64,000 nucleotides of DNA from Arthonia radiata (lineage: Eukaryota; Ascomycota; Arthoniomycetes; Arthoniales; Arthoniaceae), in the NCBI GenBank assembly GCA_002989075.1, contig PSQN01000011.1:124001-188000 (forward strand), in the 5' to 3' direction. Positions 11,797 through 21,646 of the stretch are shown piece after piece. The number at the start of each line of letters is the position of its first letter. Position 1 is the stretch's first letter. The translations under genes and the position numbers were made by a program. Under the pieces are notes generated by a model, which saw only the letters and a list, made by a program, of their open reading frames with translations, ran no database searches and was not told the DNA's origin.

Positions 11797-12554
11797 GTTA
11801 GGCGAGGCGGCGATTCGGGTTGATGCAGGTGCGGGAGGGGCCGCGTTGGACAGGAACGAGATTGACTGTGGCGTTATGGAGATCTTAACGAGCGTTGAAT
11901 GTTCGGGCGCACATGGTCAAGCGGAGACAGTAAGGAGCAGTGAAGGAGACGTGGAAAGATATCGTTGGGAAGGGCGGCGCTGGAGGATTAAGCGTGCATT
12001 CTTCCATCTTGAAGAAGAACGGTGGGCACCTTTTTTTTGCTAGAACGCGTAACGCGTCAGGGGTTAATGGGATTGAAGGGTGGGTCAATTGATCGTGATT
12101 CCTGGTGGGTGGTGCTTATGCTTGACTTCATGCCATATACGCTGCATCAGGCACTTTTTTCAACAACTCCAGACGGAAATTGTGACCTCGAGTTGGACGC
12201 ACTGTAACAGCAGTGTGCAGGTGTTGAATCTGGATTCGAATCGACCTCCTCGAGCGCAGGATGCCGGCGCTAGGCTAAGTGTATTGCCAATAGCACCTAG
12301 GATTTGCTGCACAAAAGCAGTGCAATATCGCAGCAGGAAGGGTACTGAAGATGAAGGAACTTGAAGGATGTCTAGTGCTCCCTGTCATTCTATTCTTGAG
12401 CGCATGCATGTATCAATCTGCACTCGCGCTCCATAGCCGTCTCACCATCTCCCAGCAGGTCATCCTTCTTGTTGTGCGAGGTATCCTCTTGAAATCCTCA
12501 TTCCCCTCCTACTAACCCCCTTTCTACCCTTATCCTACCCTTGTACCATGCTAC
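11797..12554. other. Intergenic spacer
   Basis: Promoter region of the DUF3431 gene plus the 3' flank of the minus-strand BTB-like gene. It includes a T-run near 12031-12039. An isolated T-loop-like match near 12229 was considered for a tRNA and rejected. Confidence 0.4.
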
Positions 12555-13271
12555 TCACTGGACATAGAACATCTCAGCATGGAACTCGTCCCAACGAGCA
12601 ATCCTCTGCATCACAGACAAAGGCGGCGCCGGCAGCGGAAACTGCAGGGAGTGCATAAACAGCTGATGCACCATCGCTGTCGGAAGGCGATGCTGCCAGT
12701 CCATGTGTGCGACCACGTCCACAGCTGCCAGTATAGCATGGGTCATGAACAGTCTCAACTTTGACCCAGTCCCATCCGCGGCGTGAGTCCAGCCGCAAAG
12801 CCAGTAGACGTCTTCAACAGGTATAATTTGCTCTGGCGCAGCTTGCCCGGTGATAGAGAAGCGCACGTAGGCATGGAGCTCGTTGATGATGGCGTCCTGA
12901 AGTCGCGGGATCTTCCACTGCTCTGCGAGGCGCCACAAACGCAGACCGAGGCTGAGCGAGTTCGAAGGGTCCCAGGAGGGTTCAGTCGGAGTCGACTTTA
13001 CGGATCGAGCGTCGAAACCGTTGATGGCGACGACGCCGCGCTTGACCCAAGTCTCGAAGGCGGTAAAGACTTCTGGCTCTGGGCCGGCGATATGGTGGGA
13101 GCGCGCAGAGGGTTCGAGGTTGAATTCGACGGGCGTAGAATTGACAAGTTCCAGGAAGTCGAACGTGTATTTTGTTAACTTGACAGTGTGGGGACTGCGG
13201 AGCGTGACTGTGATGTTGGTGTTCTCTTGGATAGTGGTTAAAGGGCGTTTATCCTTGCTGCTGGAGGCCAT
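12555..13271 (-). CDS. BTB/POZ-like domain protein (single exon)
   Basis: Uninterrupted minus-strand frame of 238 residues starting MASSSKDKRP and ending EMFYVQ. It contains NITVTLRSPHTVKL, EPEVFTAFETWVKRG and RLWRLAEQWKIPRLQDAIIN, the fungal BTB-like signature of two N-terminal strands, a 'PEVF..F..WV..G' element and an 'LA..W.IPRLQDA' helix. The C-terminal half has HDPC-like helices without a known domain. The layout parallels the gene at 9133-9973, so the two are probably old paralogues placed on either side of the DUF3431 gene in opposite orientation. Role: probable protein-protein interaction adapter. The BTB assignment is by pattern only. Confidence 0.7.
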   Translation of the reverse strand: MASSSKDKRPLTTIQENTNITVTLRSPHTVKLTKYTFDFLELVNSTPVEFNLEPSARSHHIAGPEPEVFTAFETWVKRGVVAINGFDARSVKSTPTEPSWDPSNSLSLGLRLWRLAEQWKIPRLQDAIINELHAYVRFSITGQAAPEQIIPVEDVYWLCGWTHAADGTGSKLRLFMTHAILAAVDVVAHMDWQHRLPTAMVHQLFMHSLQFPLPAPPLSVMQRIARWDEFHAEMFYVQ

Positions 13272-14220
13272 GATGACGCTGGCGTTCTTGAGTTGAGGTA
13301 GGTTGCAAGATAAGGTATGAGTGTGACCTGCTGGTTAACAGTAGGAGAGTAGAAGAGCGTCTGTCGGGTTTCACTAGAGACGAAAATGCAAGTCAGTGGA
13401 ATTGCACTTTCGAAATAAAACCTGTTTGATCGGAAATTGATGGTGCGAATAGCTGGGGGAGCATAAGTCTAACTCACAGCTGCTTGATCGTGGCTACAAC
13501 AGTGTACTAGAACTTTGGACGTGCTTGTAGTGCTGATGTGGAAAGGTCTAGTAGCTCAATAGAAGTGTTTACAAGCTGAACAAACGCAGAATCGGTGAAC
13601 AGCAGTCAAGCCTGACGTAAATCTACGGAAAGTGTGGAGTTTGCGATGGCGCACTGACACTGTACCTGAGTTACCAAAAGGTGAGAGACTGGGGCGGCTG
13701 CGTCATCTTGCGATATCAGATGTCGTCTTCACTGTGCAGGTGGTTTCTTGCTACCTTTCAGCTACGCCTAGCACGTCCGCAAGGTCTAAAGATGGCTCCA
13801 TTTCGCCGCGCTGTCGGTGCTGTATATTGTAGAATCATTACTCGACAACTCAGCGGGCTCGGGTGGCGTGTACAGAGCAACAACTCCAACAGCAAATCGC
13901 CTGCGTTTTACTCTATCTGTCCTGTAAGACCTTTACCAGGCCGTTCGCGAGGCTCGAATCTCGAGGCCAGCCTTGAAACTCTCAGAGCAGAGGCACCGCG
14001 GTGCACTTCATCCATCTTGCAAGACCGGTGGCAAACCAATCAGGAGGCATCGAGCGTCGAGTAGGTCAGCAAGCCAACGATAGGTCCACTGCGCTGTATA
14101 CCATCTGTCTTGCAAGACCTTTAGCAAGCTGTGCAGCAGGTTCAGTCCTCGAGTCCAATTCAATTGGACGCGTTATCAGCGACCACCAACATCAGAGCCC
14201 TCCAGCATCCCACCACTCTA
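13272..14220. other. Intergenic region carrying a diverged tandem repeat
   Basis: About 950 bases between the BTB-like gene and the RS/Pro-rich gene. The right half holds the 94-bp repeat listed separately. Short frames here (13681-14064 and 14001-14234) translate into similar peptides because of the repeat and were not accepted as genes. Confidence 0.45.
13815..14170 (+). repeat. Diverged tandem repeat, about 94-bp period, three to four copies
   Basis: The landmark (G/T)(T/C)AAGACC recurs at about 13924, 14019 and 14112 (spacings 95 and 93). It is preceded each time by CATCTGTC-like or ATCCATCTT-like sequence, and followed in two copies by TTTA(C/G)CA. A weaker fourth copy may lie one period upstream near 13831. 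The repeat sits directly before the start codon of the 14221 gene. Copies are well diverged, so this is not a recent expansion. Confidence 0.5.
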
Positions 14221-15603
14221 ATGAAGTTCTTTAGGTACATCTCTGCCATCGCTAGGCTTGATCTCACCTCTCGAGGCGACGAAGTTAGACTTGGCCGCGA
14301 CTTTGAAATCCGACGTAATCGCAACGGGCGCCAGGAGTTCGTGTATCACCATCGGAAAAAGAATCCCCAGAAACCAGGAAGAAAAGAAAATCATCCCAAG
14401 AAGCGTCGTCCTCGAGGGGATGACGATTCCGGACCTAGCCCTGATTCATCCAGGGCCTTCCCCGATGGGCCTCGAGATCGTAGTCGAGGGCCACCAGACC
14501 CTGATGGTGGCCCTGGGGCTTGGCCTGATGGGCCTCAAGATCGAAGTGAAGGGCCACCAGCAGCTCCTGGTGGCCCGGCAGCAAAATCTGATGATGGGAT
14601 GTCTGGAGGTCGTGGCCGCCCTCCCCATGGCCGGGAGCCGCAAGTAGGTGCGCCGCCTGGTGCCAAGGGTCGCGGACGTCCGATGACAGGCTTGTCGTCG
14701 AAAGGCGCCCGCCCTCGAGCAGATCCTCGAGAAGGCCCTCCTCAAGTATCGCGGTCCTCCGCATCTCGACACACGCCCCAAAATCGCGGACCGCCACAGA
14801 ATATGGACATACCTCTTCAAGGTATGCGGCAGCGCTCCCCATCTCGCCAGTATAAATCGAGTCAAGGCCGCAACATGCAGCCACCGCTGGAGATACGCCA
14901 GCGCGTAAGCTCACGCACTCGATACGCTTACGCTGACCCTCCTCAGATGCCGGATCCGTACAAACCACCAGCAGACGTCCGCCAGCGTTCAAGCTCACGC
15001 ACTCGTACTGGCGCTCCTCAAGACCTAGACCCACGACAGCCACCGCTAGAGACACGTCAGCGTCCTACCTCTCGCCACAGCTTTTCTACTCAAGCAGACA
15101 AACAGGAAAACGACCCTCGCCTGTTCTCCCCAGGGATGCGTGGCCGCTCGAACTCACGCCGCAGCTTCTCAACCTACGTTGACCCGCGGATTAACACTCA
15201 ACCCAAGCCTTCAGAGACCCGCCAGCGGCCGACCTCACGCCACAGCTCCTCAACATACATCAACCCCCAGCCGACCACCCAACCCATGCCTTCACCCGAA
15301 AAGCGCCAGCGCTCTCCCTCACGCACCCGCTCGCTTCCACGGGCTGTTCCAGAGCCTGCAACGAAGAATCAGAACATGCCACCGACGGCTTTCCGATCTC
15401 CTGGGTCTCGCCACGGCTCCTCGACCTCTGGGTCGCGGCGTAGTCGTGCCTCTGGGCCAAGCAATCGACCTCGTTCCGCGTCAGAGTCTGAGATGTCCGG
15501 ATCGCGGCGCAGCTTTGCGGGGTCGCGGTGGCGTGATCGGGAGGCTGGAACGCCTCTGGAGACGAAGGGGGGGTGGCGAAGGGTGCAGAGCCGAAGGTGG
15601 TGA
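14221..15603 (+). CDS. Arg/Ser/Pro-rich intrinsically disordered protein
   Basis: Open frame of 460 residues from the ATG at 14221. The first 25 residues (MKFFRYISAIARLDL...) are the only ordered-looking part. The rest is a chain of low-complexity repeats: Lys/Arg-rich patch, then D/G/P-rich repeats of the type PDGPRDRSRGPPD, then at least eight units of the type TRQRPTSRHSFSTY or RQRSPSRTR separated by Pro/Gln linkers, then a Ser/Arg/Gly tail. RS-dipeptide-rich chains are often phosphorylated and RNA-linked, but no RRM or other domain is seen, so function is unknown. Codon-level variation between repeat units keeps the frame open for 1.4 kb, which supports real coding. Possible upstream in-frame extension to 14131 is less likely because it runs through the 94-bp repeat. 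Confidence 0.6.
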   Translation: MKFFRYISAIARLDLTSRGDEVRLGRDFEIRRNRNGRQEFVYHHRKKNPQKPGRKENHPKKRRPRGDDDSGPSPDSSRAFPDGPRDRSRGPPDPDGGPGAWPDGPQDRSEGPPAAPGGPAAKSDDGMSGGRGRPPHGREPQVGAPPGAKGRGRPMTGLSSKGARPRADPREGPPQVSRSSASRHTPQNRGPPQNMDIPLQGMRQRSPSRQYKSSQGRNMQPPLEIRQRVSSRTRYAYADPPQMPDPYKPPADVRQRSSSRTRTGAPQDLDPRQPPLETRQRPTSRHSFSTQADKQENDPRLFSPGMRGRSNSRRSFSTYVDPRINTQPKPSETRQRPTSRHSSSTYINPQPTTQPMPSPEKRQRSPSRTRSLPRAVPEPATKNQNMPPTAFRSPGSRHGSSTSGSRRSRASGPSNRPRSASESEMSGSRRSFAGSRWRDREAGTPLETKGGWRRVQSRRW

Positions 15604-16099
15604 GGGTGAAGGATCTGTTGTATCGGGGTCGTGAGGCGCGGAGGAGTAGGAACGTGGAAGTTTGAGAGGAGGAAGCGCGTGAAAGCGTGGCGTGAGGATG
15701 GCGGTAGTGATGAATTGTTGGTGAGGTGAGATGGAGAGGGGTGCGGTTTGGTGTTGACTGCAGATTGTGCTAGGTGAGTCTTGTTTGCTGACTCTGTATT
15801 TAGTATGTGTATCTTACTTATATTTATTGAGAGGGTGAACTATCTATTAGAGGAGACGATATGGAGGAACGCAAAGTACGGCTAAGGATCTTGCACCATA
15901 TCAGAATCTTACAAAGATAGCAAAAGCTACGTGAATAGAGAAGCAGTGAATCTTGCATGACGCGGTCTTACACATCTATTCAGAGATCCAACAGCTTGAT
16001 ATTGACTTGTGACAGGCGCTTGATCTAGCAGTGCTTTCACTGGGAAAGACACACTAAATCACCCAAGTCCTCACCTGATGAGCCGGGAACGCCGGATTG
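15604..16099. other. Intergenic spacer between convergent genes
   Basis: Shared 3' flank of the RS/Pro-rich gene (plus) and taxilin (minus). A/T-rich stretches around 15790-15845 are plausible termination regions. No gene seen. Confidence 0.4.
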
Positions 16100-17827
16100 C
16101 TAATGCCGCGTCCCGTTCACAGAGATTGGAGGTGGATTTGGCCCATATGTTGGTAGTGCACGCTGTCCCTCTGGTAGTCTCCCGCTTGCGCCTGTGCCCG
16201 GATTGGTCCCTGCGCTCTGTTGTAGGACCGGCTGGCCGTGTGCCTCTTCCTCTGTGTCGTCCTCGTACTCGATACCTTCGCTCTCCTCGTCGAGATCGTC
16301 GTCGTCATATTCGTAGTCTGACTCGGTACCCTCTTCATCCAGATCATTGACCATACCTGCAGCACCATTGTGCGCCACCGCTTGACCGTTCGGAAGCTGA
16401 CCTGTCGATGCTGCACGATTGGGATGCTGCTGATTAGCCTGAGCAGCCTGTTGCTGCTGAGCAAGTCGGGCCTGCTGTTGCGCCTGTTGCATGACAGCAC
16501 CCCCCCGTCCCTGCGCTTGCATACCCCGACACAACTTCTCCAGATTCTCATTCTTCTTCCTGAGAAGCTCGAGTTCCTTGCCAGACTTCTGACGATCTTC
16601 AGCCATCTGCAAGATGTTCGAAGAAGTCAGTTCGTGCTTTCGAGTGAGGTTGTTATTCTCCTTCTCAAGCCGCTTCGTCTTCTTCGACATCTCTTCCATC
16701 TCGCGCCGGAATGTCATGAAGAGCTCGTTGCTGTTGTTGAGCGTGTCCTCGACCTGGTAGAGCTGTTAGAGCATGAGTGAGTGAATGCACTTGCGCAATA
16801 GTCTGGGTAAATACGAACCTGTTTGAATTTCTCAACGTAGATGTTGAGCTGGCTGCGAAGTTCTGTCTCTGTTTGCGAAAATGTGGCGACCTGCGTAGTC
16901 AATTGGCGAGTCTTATTCGCCTCTTGTTCTTGAGCTTTCCGCTGCTGCTCGTAGCGCGCCATTTGATATTGAACTTCGAGTTCTTTGTTGCGAAGCAGTG
17001 AATGGAACTGTATCTCGCGGAGCTCGTACTGATCAATGAACGATTTGAACTTGTGCCGGAAAAGCTCGTCAGACTCCATGTTGGCCGGCGTGTTCTCGGG
17101 ATTTTCCTTCTGGTCTGTGAAGCCTTGCACTTCTGTCACCATACCCTCTAAGCGATCATGCAACTCCTCACGCATTTTCGTCTCAGTCTCGCTGATTTGT
17201 CGGTTCTCGTCCTTCAGCTTCTTGTTGTCCTTTTGCATCTCGCGACAAAGCTTCTCAAGACGCTCCTTTTGGCTGGTCATCTTGCTGAGCTCGGATCTCG
17301 TACTATCTTTCTCCTTCTGCAACTGATCTGCCCGTTTCTTGGATTTGATGTGTTCTCGCTCGGTCCGCTTCATGTCGGCTAACAGTTCGGTGTACTTGCG
17401 CTGTACAGTCTCCAAACGGGACATGGGCGCTTCCATAGTAGAGAGTAAGTTTGATAAATCGCGATTGGCTTTCTTGACTTCTCGCTCTGTCATGATCACA
17501 TGTATTAGCACGCGATCTCACAAGAACCGGCCTTTCCACGGCTGATGTCTCTCGCCAAGACCCTCTTAGTGGCTCGCAAAGCATGGATAAGGCATATGCG
17601 ATATCAATCATGCCCGGCTTGCTTTAAGATGCGAACACACCTATCTCCATTTCCTGTTCCTTGTCGCCAGCTCGGCTCTTCTCCAACTGTGCAATGGTGT
17701 CTTCGATCTGCTTGCTCGTGTGAGCCGGATCGGAGGCCTTCTTGGCCTTGCCTTTGCGCGCTGCATGGTCGGTTGCTGGGGCTGGTCGTGGGTTGGGAGC
17801 TGGATTTTGAGGGGCGGTGGTTGCCAT
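16100..17827 (-). CDS. Taxilin (myosin-like coiled-coil protein), three exons
   Basis: Model on minus: exons 17827-17641, 17486-16819 and 16753-16100; 502 residues. Joins keep frame and give MEIEREVKKANRD and YVEKFKQVEDTLNNSNELF, the latter matching the length and pattern of the taxilin core. The N-terminus is Pro/Ala/Lys-rich; residues about 35-400 form one long coiled coil with the taxilin hallmarks KLESLCRELQ-like (EKLCREMQKDNKKLKDE), YELREIQFHSLLRNKELE and KKTKRLEKENNNL. The tail is Gln/Ala-rich and then strongly acidic (Asp/Glu/Tyr runs). Animal taxilins bind syntaxins and nascent-polypeptide complexes in membrane traffic; the fungal role is inferred from that. Start is 297 bases from the start of CYM1 on the other strand, so a shared promoter is likely. 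Confidence 0.88.
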
Positions 17828-18124
17828 TGCGTTTGCAGCATTGAGGGAGGGTAGTGATGAAGGAATGTTGTGGGGTCGGGGTTGAGGGAGCGGAATTGGG
17901 GGATTGATCGAGGTGACTCGCAGCGGTGCAGCGCCAAGACTGCTAGGGTTGTCTGCAGGTGAGATCGTGGGTCCATGCCATCATCGTCTGAACATTTTGC
18001 TTAACGTACAACCTCTGCCTTGGGGAGTGAAAAGACGTAAAGGAGAATACAGAACTGCGCGAATGCTCAAGACACTCCCTGTATAGGAAGAATCCCCAAA
18101 TACACGGAAGGACGTATCAAAACC
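17828..18124. promoter_or_regulatory. Divergent promoter between taxilin and CYM1
   Basis: A 297-base gap separates the two start codons, which face away from each other. I see no unambiguous TATA or CCAAT element; the inference of a bidirectional promoter rests on layout only. Confidence 0.5.
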
Positions 18125-21100
18125 ATGATCTCAGGCGGCAGCCGGCGAGTACACATCTCGCCACGAGCGTTCCAGAATATTGTCAGACAGAAACGCCTAT
18201 CTGGCCTACGAAGAGGCTATGCGACTGTCGCGCCAACCTCGAACGACCTCTCGAAGCCAGGTGCACAGGTACACGGCTTCACTCTGAAGCATGTAAAACA
18301 GGTGCCGGAACTGGAGCTCACAGCTTTGCAATTCCAGCATGACAAGACTGGGGGAGAGTACTTACATTTGGCGAAGGATGATTCGAACAATGTCTTTTCG
18401 ATTGGCTTCAAGACGAACCCACCAGACCGCACGGGTGTACCACATATACTCGAGCACAATACGTTATGTGGCTCAGAAAAGTATCCTGTTCGAGATCCAT
18501 TTTTCAAAATGATGCCGCGATCCTTAAACAACTTCATGAATGCTATGACATATCCAGACCATACGATCTATCCATTTGCGACGACAAATAAGCAAGACTA
18601 TAATAACCTGATGTCCGTATACTTGGACGCTACCTTACATCCTCTACTCCGACCACATGATTTTGCGCAAGAGGGTTGGCGCATTGGCCCGCAAGACTCG
18701 AGAGCACCAACTTCTGAGGACAACCCATTGGTGTTCAAGGGTGTGGTCTACAATGAGATGAAGGGAAACATGTCCAGCGCTGACTATCTGTTCCGGACGC
18801 GCTGGCAAGATCACGTCTTCCCTTCTATCAACGACTCGGGCGGCGATCCACAGAAGATGACGGACCTCACCCACGAGCAGCTGAAGAACTTTCAAGCAGA
18901 GCATTATAACGCGAGCAATACTCGGATACTGACATATGGCGACATGTCGGTGGAAGGCCATCTTGAGCAGCTCGACAAGGAGCTTAGTCGGCACAGCCGT
19001 GCCAACGTGGACCAGGATCTGAAAGCGCCGATCGAACTCTCGGAACCTCAGTCGGTCACTGTCAAAGGTCCCATGGACGAGCTGTACCCCCGCGACCAGC
19101 AGTACAAAGCCTCGGTGACCTGGATGATGGGCGACACGTCCGACGTGCTTGAGAGCTTCTCTCTGAGCATCATTTCTTCATTGCTGCTTGACGGCTTCTC
19201 AGCACCGTTGTACCAGAACACTATCGAGATCGGCTGGGGTGCGTCATACTCTCCAAACACTGGCTACGACTCGTCAGCCAAGAAAGGCATGTTTACTATC
19301 GGTCTGAACGGGCTCAAGAAGCACGATGTTGGCCGTCTACGGAGCGGACTGGAGAACACACTGGCTCATGTCAAACGCACTGGCTTTGATAAGGCGAAGA
19401 TCGAGGGGAGATTGCAGCAGATTGAGATCGGCCTAAAGCATAAAACCGCTGATTTCGGGATGGGTATCGCGACCCGACTGCAAGACAGCTGGTTCAACGG
19501 CACAGAACCAATGAGCGCGGTAGCACCTGAAGAAATTCTCTCAGCATTTCGGAAGAACATCGAGGATCCTGCGTATCTCATGGACCTTTACCAGCGTTAC
19601 TGGCTGAAGGAAAACACCTTCACTTTTATCATGGAGCCCACAGAAAACTTTGGAGAGACGGTCGAGGCTGAAGAGGCTTCGCGCTTGCAGAACAAAATCA
19701 ATGAGTTTAGTAGCAAGTTTCCGTCGCAGGGAGAAGCCAACAAGGCACTAGAGGAGCAGGAGAGTGATTTGCTGGCCGTGCAAGAGAGTGGCTCCAGTGA
19801 AGACCTGTCCTTGCTGCCCTCTGTCAATGTCAGCGACATTCCGCGACAAGGCTCTCGCAAGGACCTAAGACATAGCGACCTCACCACATCCGCGAACAGT
19901 ACTGCCATACAATGGCGCGAAGCACCGACCAACGGGCTGACTTACTTCCGTGCTATTCAGCCTCTACATAATCTGCCGGACGAACTTCGCATATACCTAC
20001 CACTATTCTCCGCCGCTATCCTCCGCCTAGGCACCAAGACTCTGTCTTTAGAGACGTTAGAAGATTCCCTTCGCTTCTTCACAGGCGGCATCTCGCTCTC
20101 GCATCATGCTTCCACCTCTCCTCAGGATCCTCAGAAAGTTAATGAAGGCATTGCGCTATCCGCCACCGCCCTGGACCGCAATGTACCTCAGATGTTCGAC
20201 CTTCTGCGTTTGGCTGTCACAGAAACCGATTTCACACGCCGAGATGCTCAAGATAAGCTCGGCGAACTTATCAAAGGTTCTGCCAGCACCGCGATCAATG
20301 ACGTCGCAGACTCAGGACACGCATACGCTCGACGCTTCGCCGAAGCGGGCATCTCACCACAAGCTCGGCTGAACGAGGAGATCGACGGCATGACCCAAGT
20401 TCGACTCGTCATGGATCTAGCTTCTCGTCCATCCTCAGCAGGCTATGCCGATGTAGCTGCAAAGCTCGCTCAAATTCAACAATTTGCCCTTGCAAGTTCT
20501 AACGACATGCGCGTAGCTCTCACCTGCGGCGCCGATTCGGCATCGAACAACGAGGCTGCCCTTCAAAAGTTCATCGAATCACTACCTCAGCGTGCGCAAG
20601 GTCCACCACAGGAGGAAGAGCAGATGCCCTACCCCGTGAACGCGAAGACGTTCTTCCCTCTCCCCTATCAGGTTTACTACTCCGCTCTCTCCACAACCAC
20701 GATCCCTTACGTCCACCCTGACTCTGCACCCCTCGCTATCCTTGCTCAGCTCCTCACGCACAAGTACATCCATCCCGAAGTCAGAGAGAAGGGTGGTGCA
20801 TACGGTGGCTCAGCTTACGCCGCGGCCTTGAAGGGCACGTTTGGCTTCGCCTCCTATCGCGATCCAGATGCGCAGCGCAGTCTCGGCATTATGCGCGGCG
20901 CGGGCGCTTGGGCCTCCGAGCGCAAATGGGCAGAGAAAGAACTTGAAGAGGCGAAGCTATCCATTTTCCAGTCCGTCGATGCCCCAGAAAGCGTGAGCGA
21001 TGAGGGAATGGCGCAGTTCTTGTCAGGGGTGACGCAAGATATGCAGCAGGAGCGGCGTGAGCGACTGCTGGATGTTGGCGTGTCACAGGTCAAAGAGGTG

Positions 21101-21283
21101 GCAGAGAAGTATTTGCACGGCATGGGCGTAGATGAGCAAAGGGCGGATGCTCGCAGTAATGAGGTGGTTCTGGGCGCAGAGCAGGACTGGCTGAGCCAGG
21201 AGAAGGGATGGAACAAGATGCCGCTTGCAAGTGGAGAGCAGGTCAATGCGGACGAAGACGGGGAGGGGTATGTGACTCTGTAA
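18125..21283 (+). CDS. CYM1: Mitochondrial presequence protease, M16C metallopeptidase
   Basis: Intronless gene for 1052 residues, the normal size of Cym1/PreP. The N-terminus is Arg-rich and lacks acidic residues for about 40 positions, a good matrix-targeting sequence. The inverted zinc motif HxxEH is His107-Ile-Leu-Glu110-His111 inside VPHILEHNTLCGSEKYPVRDPF, written here in pieces VPHILEHNTLCGS and EKYPVRDPF; the distal zinc ligand is Glu211 in VVYNEMKGNMSS. The second M16 half contains the substrate-clamp Arg/Tyr region RxxGGAYGG (seen as EKGGAYGGSAY near residue 890). All catalytic residues are present. The enzyme clears cleaved targeting peptides and other short peptides in the matrix. 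Divergent with taxilin. Confidence 0.95.
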   Translation: MISGGSRRVHISPRAFQNIVRQKRLSGLRRGYATVAPTSNDLSKPGAQVHGFTLKHVKQVPELELTALQFQHDKTGGEYLHLAKDDSNNVFSIGFKTNPPDRTGVPHILEHNTLCGSEKYPVRDPFFKMMPRSLNNFMNAMTYPDHTIYPFATTNKQDYNNLMSVYLDATLHPLLRPHDFAQEGWRIGPQDSRAPTSEDNPLVFKGVVYNEMKGNMSSADYLFRTRWQDHVFPSINDSGGDPQKMTDLTHEQLKNFQAEHYNASNTRILTYGDMSVEGHLEQLDKELSRHSRANVDQDLKAPIELSEPQSVTVKGPMDELYPRDQQYKASVTWMMGDTSDVLESFSLSIISSLLLDGFSAPLYQNTIEIGWGASYSPNTGYDSSAKKGMFTIGLNGLKKHDVGRLRSGLENTLAHVKRTGFDKAKIEGRLQQIEIGLKHKTADFGMGIATRLQDSWFNGTEPMSAVAPEEILSAFRKNIEDPAYLMDLYQRYWLKENTFTFIMEPTENFGETVEAEEASRLQNKINEFSSKFPSQGEANKALEEQESDLLAVQESGSSEDLSLLPSVNVSDIPRQGSRKDLRHSDLTTSANSTAIQWREAPTNGLTYFRAIQPLHNLPDELRIYLPLFSAAILRLGTKTLSLETLEDSLRFFTGGISLSHHASTSPQDPQKVNEGIALSATALDRNVPQMFDLLRLAVTETDFTRRDAQDKLGELIKGSASTAINDVADSGHAYARRFAEAGISPQARLNEEIDGMTQVRLVMDLASRPSSAGYADVAAKLAQIQQFALASSNDMRVALTCGADSASNNEAALQKFIESLPQRAQGPPQEEEQMPYPVNAKTFFPLPYQVYYSALSTTTIPYVHPDSAPLAILAQLLTHKYIHPEVREKGGAYGGSAYAAALKGTFGFASYRDPDAQRSLGIMRGAGAWASERKWAEKELEEAKLSIFQSVDAPESVSDEGMAQFLSGVTQDMQQERRERLLDVGVSQVKEVAEKYLHGMGVDEQRADARSNEVVLGAEQDWLSQEKGWNKMPLASGEQVNADEDGEGYVTL

Positions 21284-21646
21284 ATGGCAATTGGAAAGCT
21301 GTGTAAACTATAATACGTGACGGCAGCTGGGATGTACATGAAGCTGGTGTACGCCGCTGGCACATCATTGTTCTGCTCTTGATTCCCCTTCTGCGACATC
21401 CTCCTTATCTATAGCTTTCAGATTATATCAACAAGCTCAGCAGAATAGAACAAGCACGACTCGATTAATTTGGTCCCAAATGTCGAAGACTAGGAGCGAA
21501 ACCCGAGACCCTGCCATTGACGCTGTGATGGACATCTCGGCCGAGAAAGGTGGCGTGAAAAGCGCGCCTAAGACGCGTCCACCTAATGGCGGTTGGAAGA
21601 GATGGAGATGTTGATGAAGAAATGACACATTGCACTATTACAAACA
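21284..21646. other. Intergenic spacer between CYM1 and POL31
   Basis: 363 bases holding the CYM1 3' end and the POL31 promoter; no gene seen. Confidence 0.4.

Noticed and set aside
12180-12270. Possible tRNA (T-loop-like GGATTCGAATC)
   Set aside because: No matching acceptor stem or box A at the right distance; arms do not pair.
13940-13975. T-arm-like GGCTCGAATC in the 94-bp repeat
   Set aside because: Not present in the other repeat copies and no D-arm upstream, so not a tRNA.
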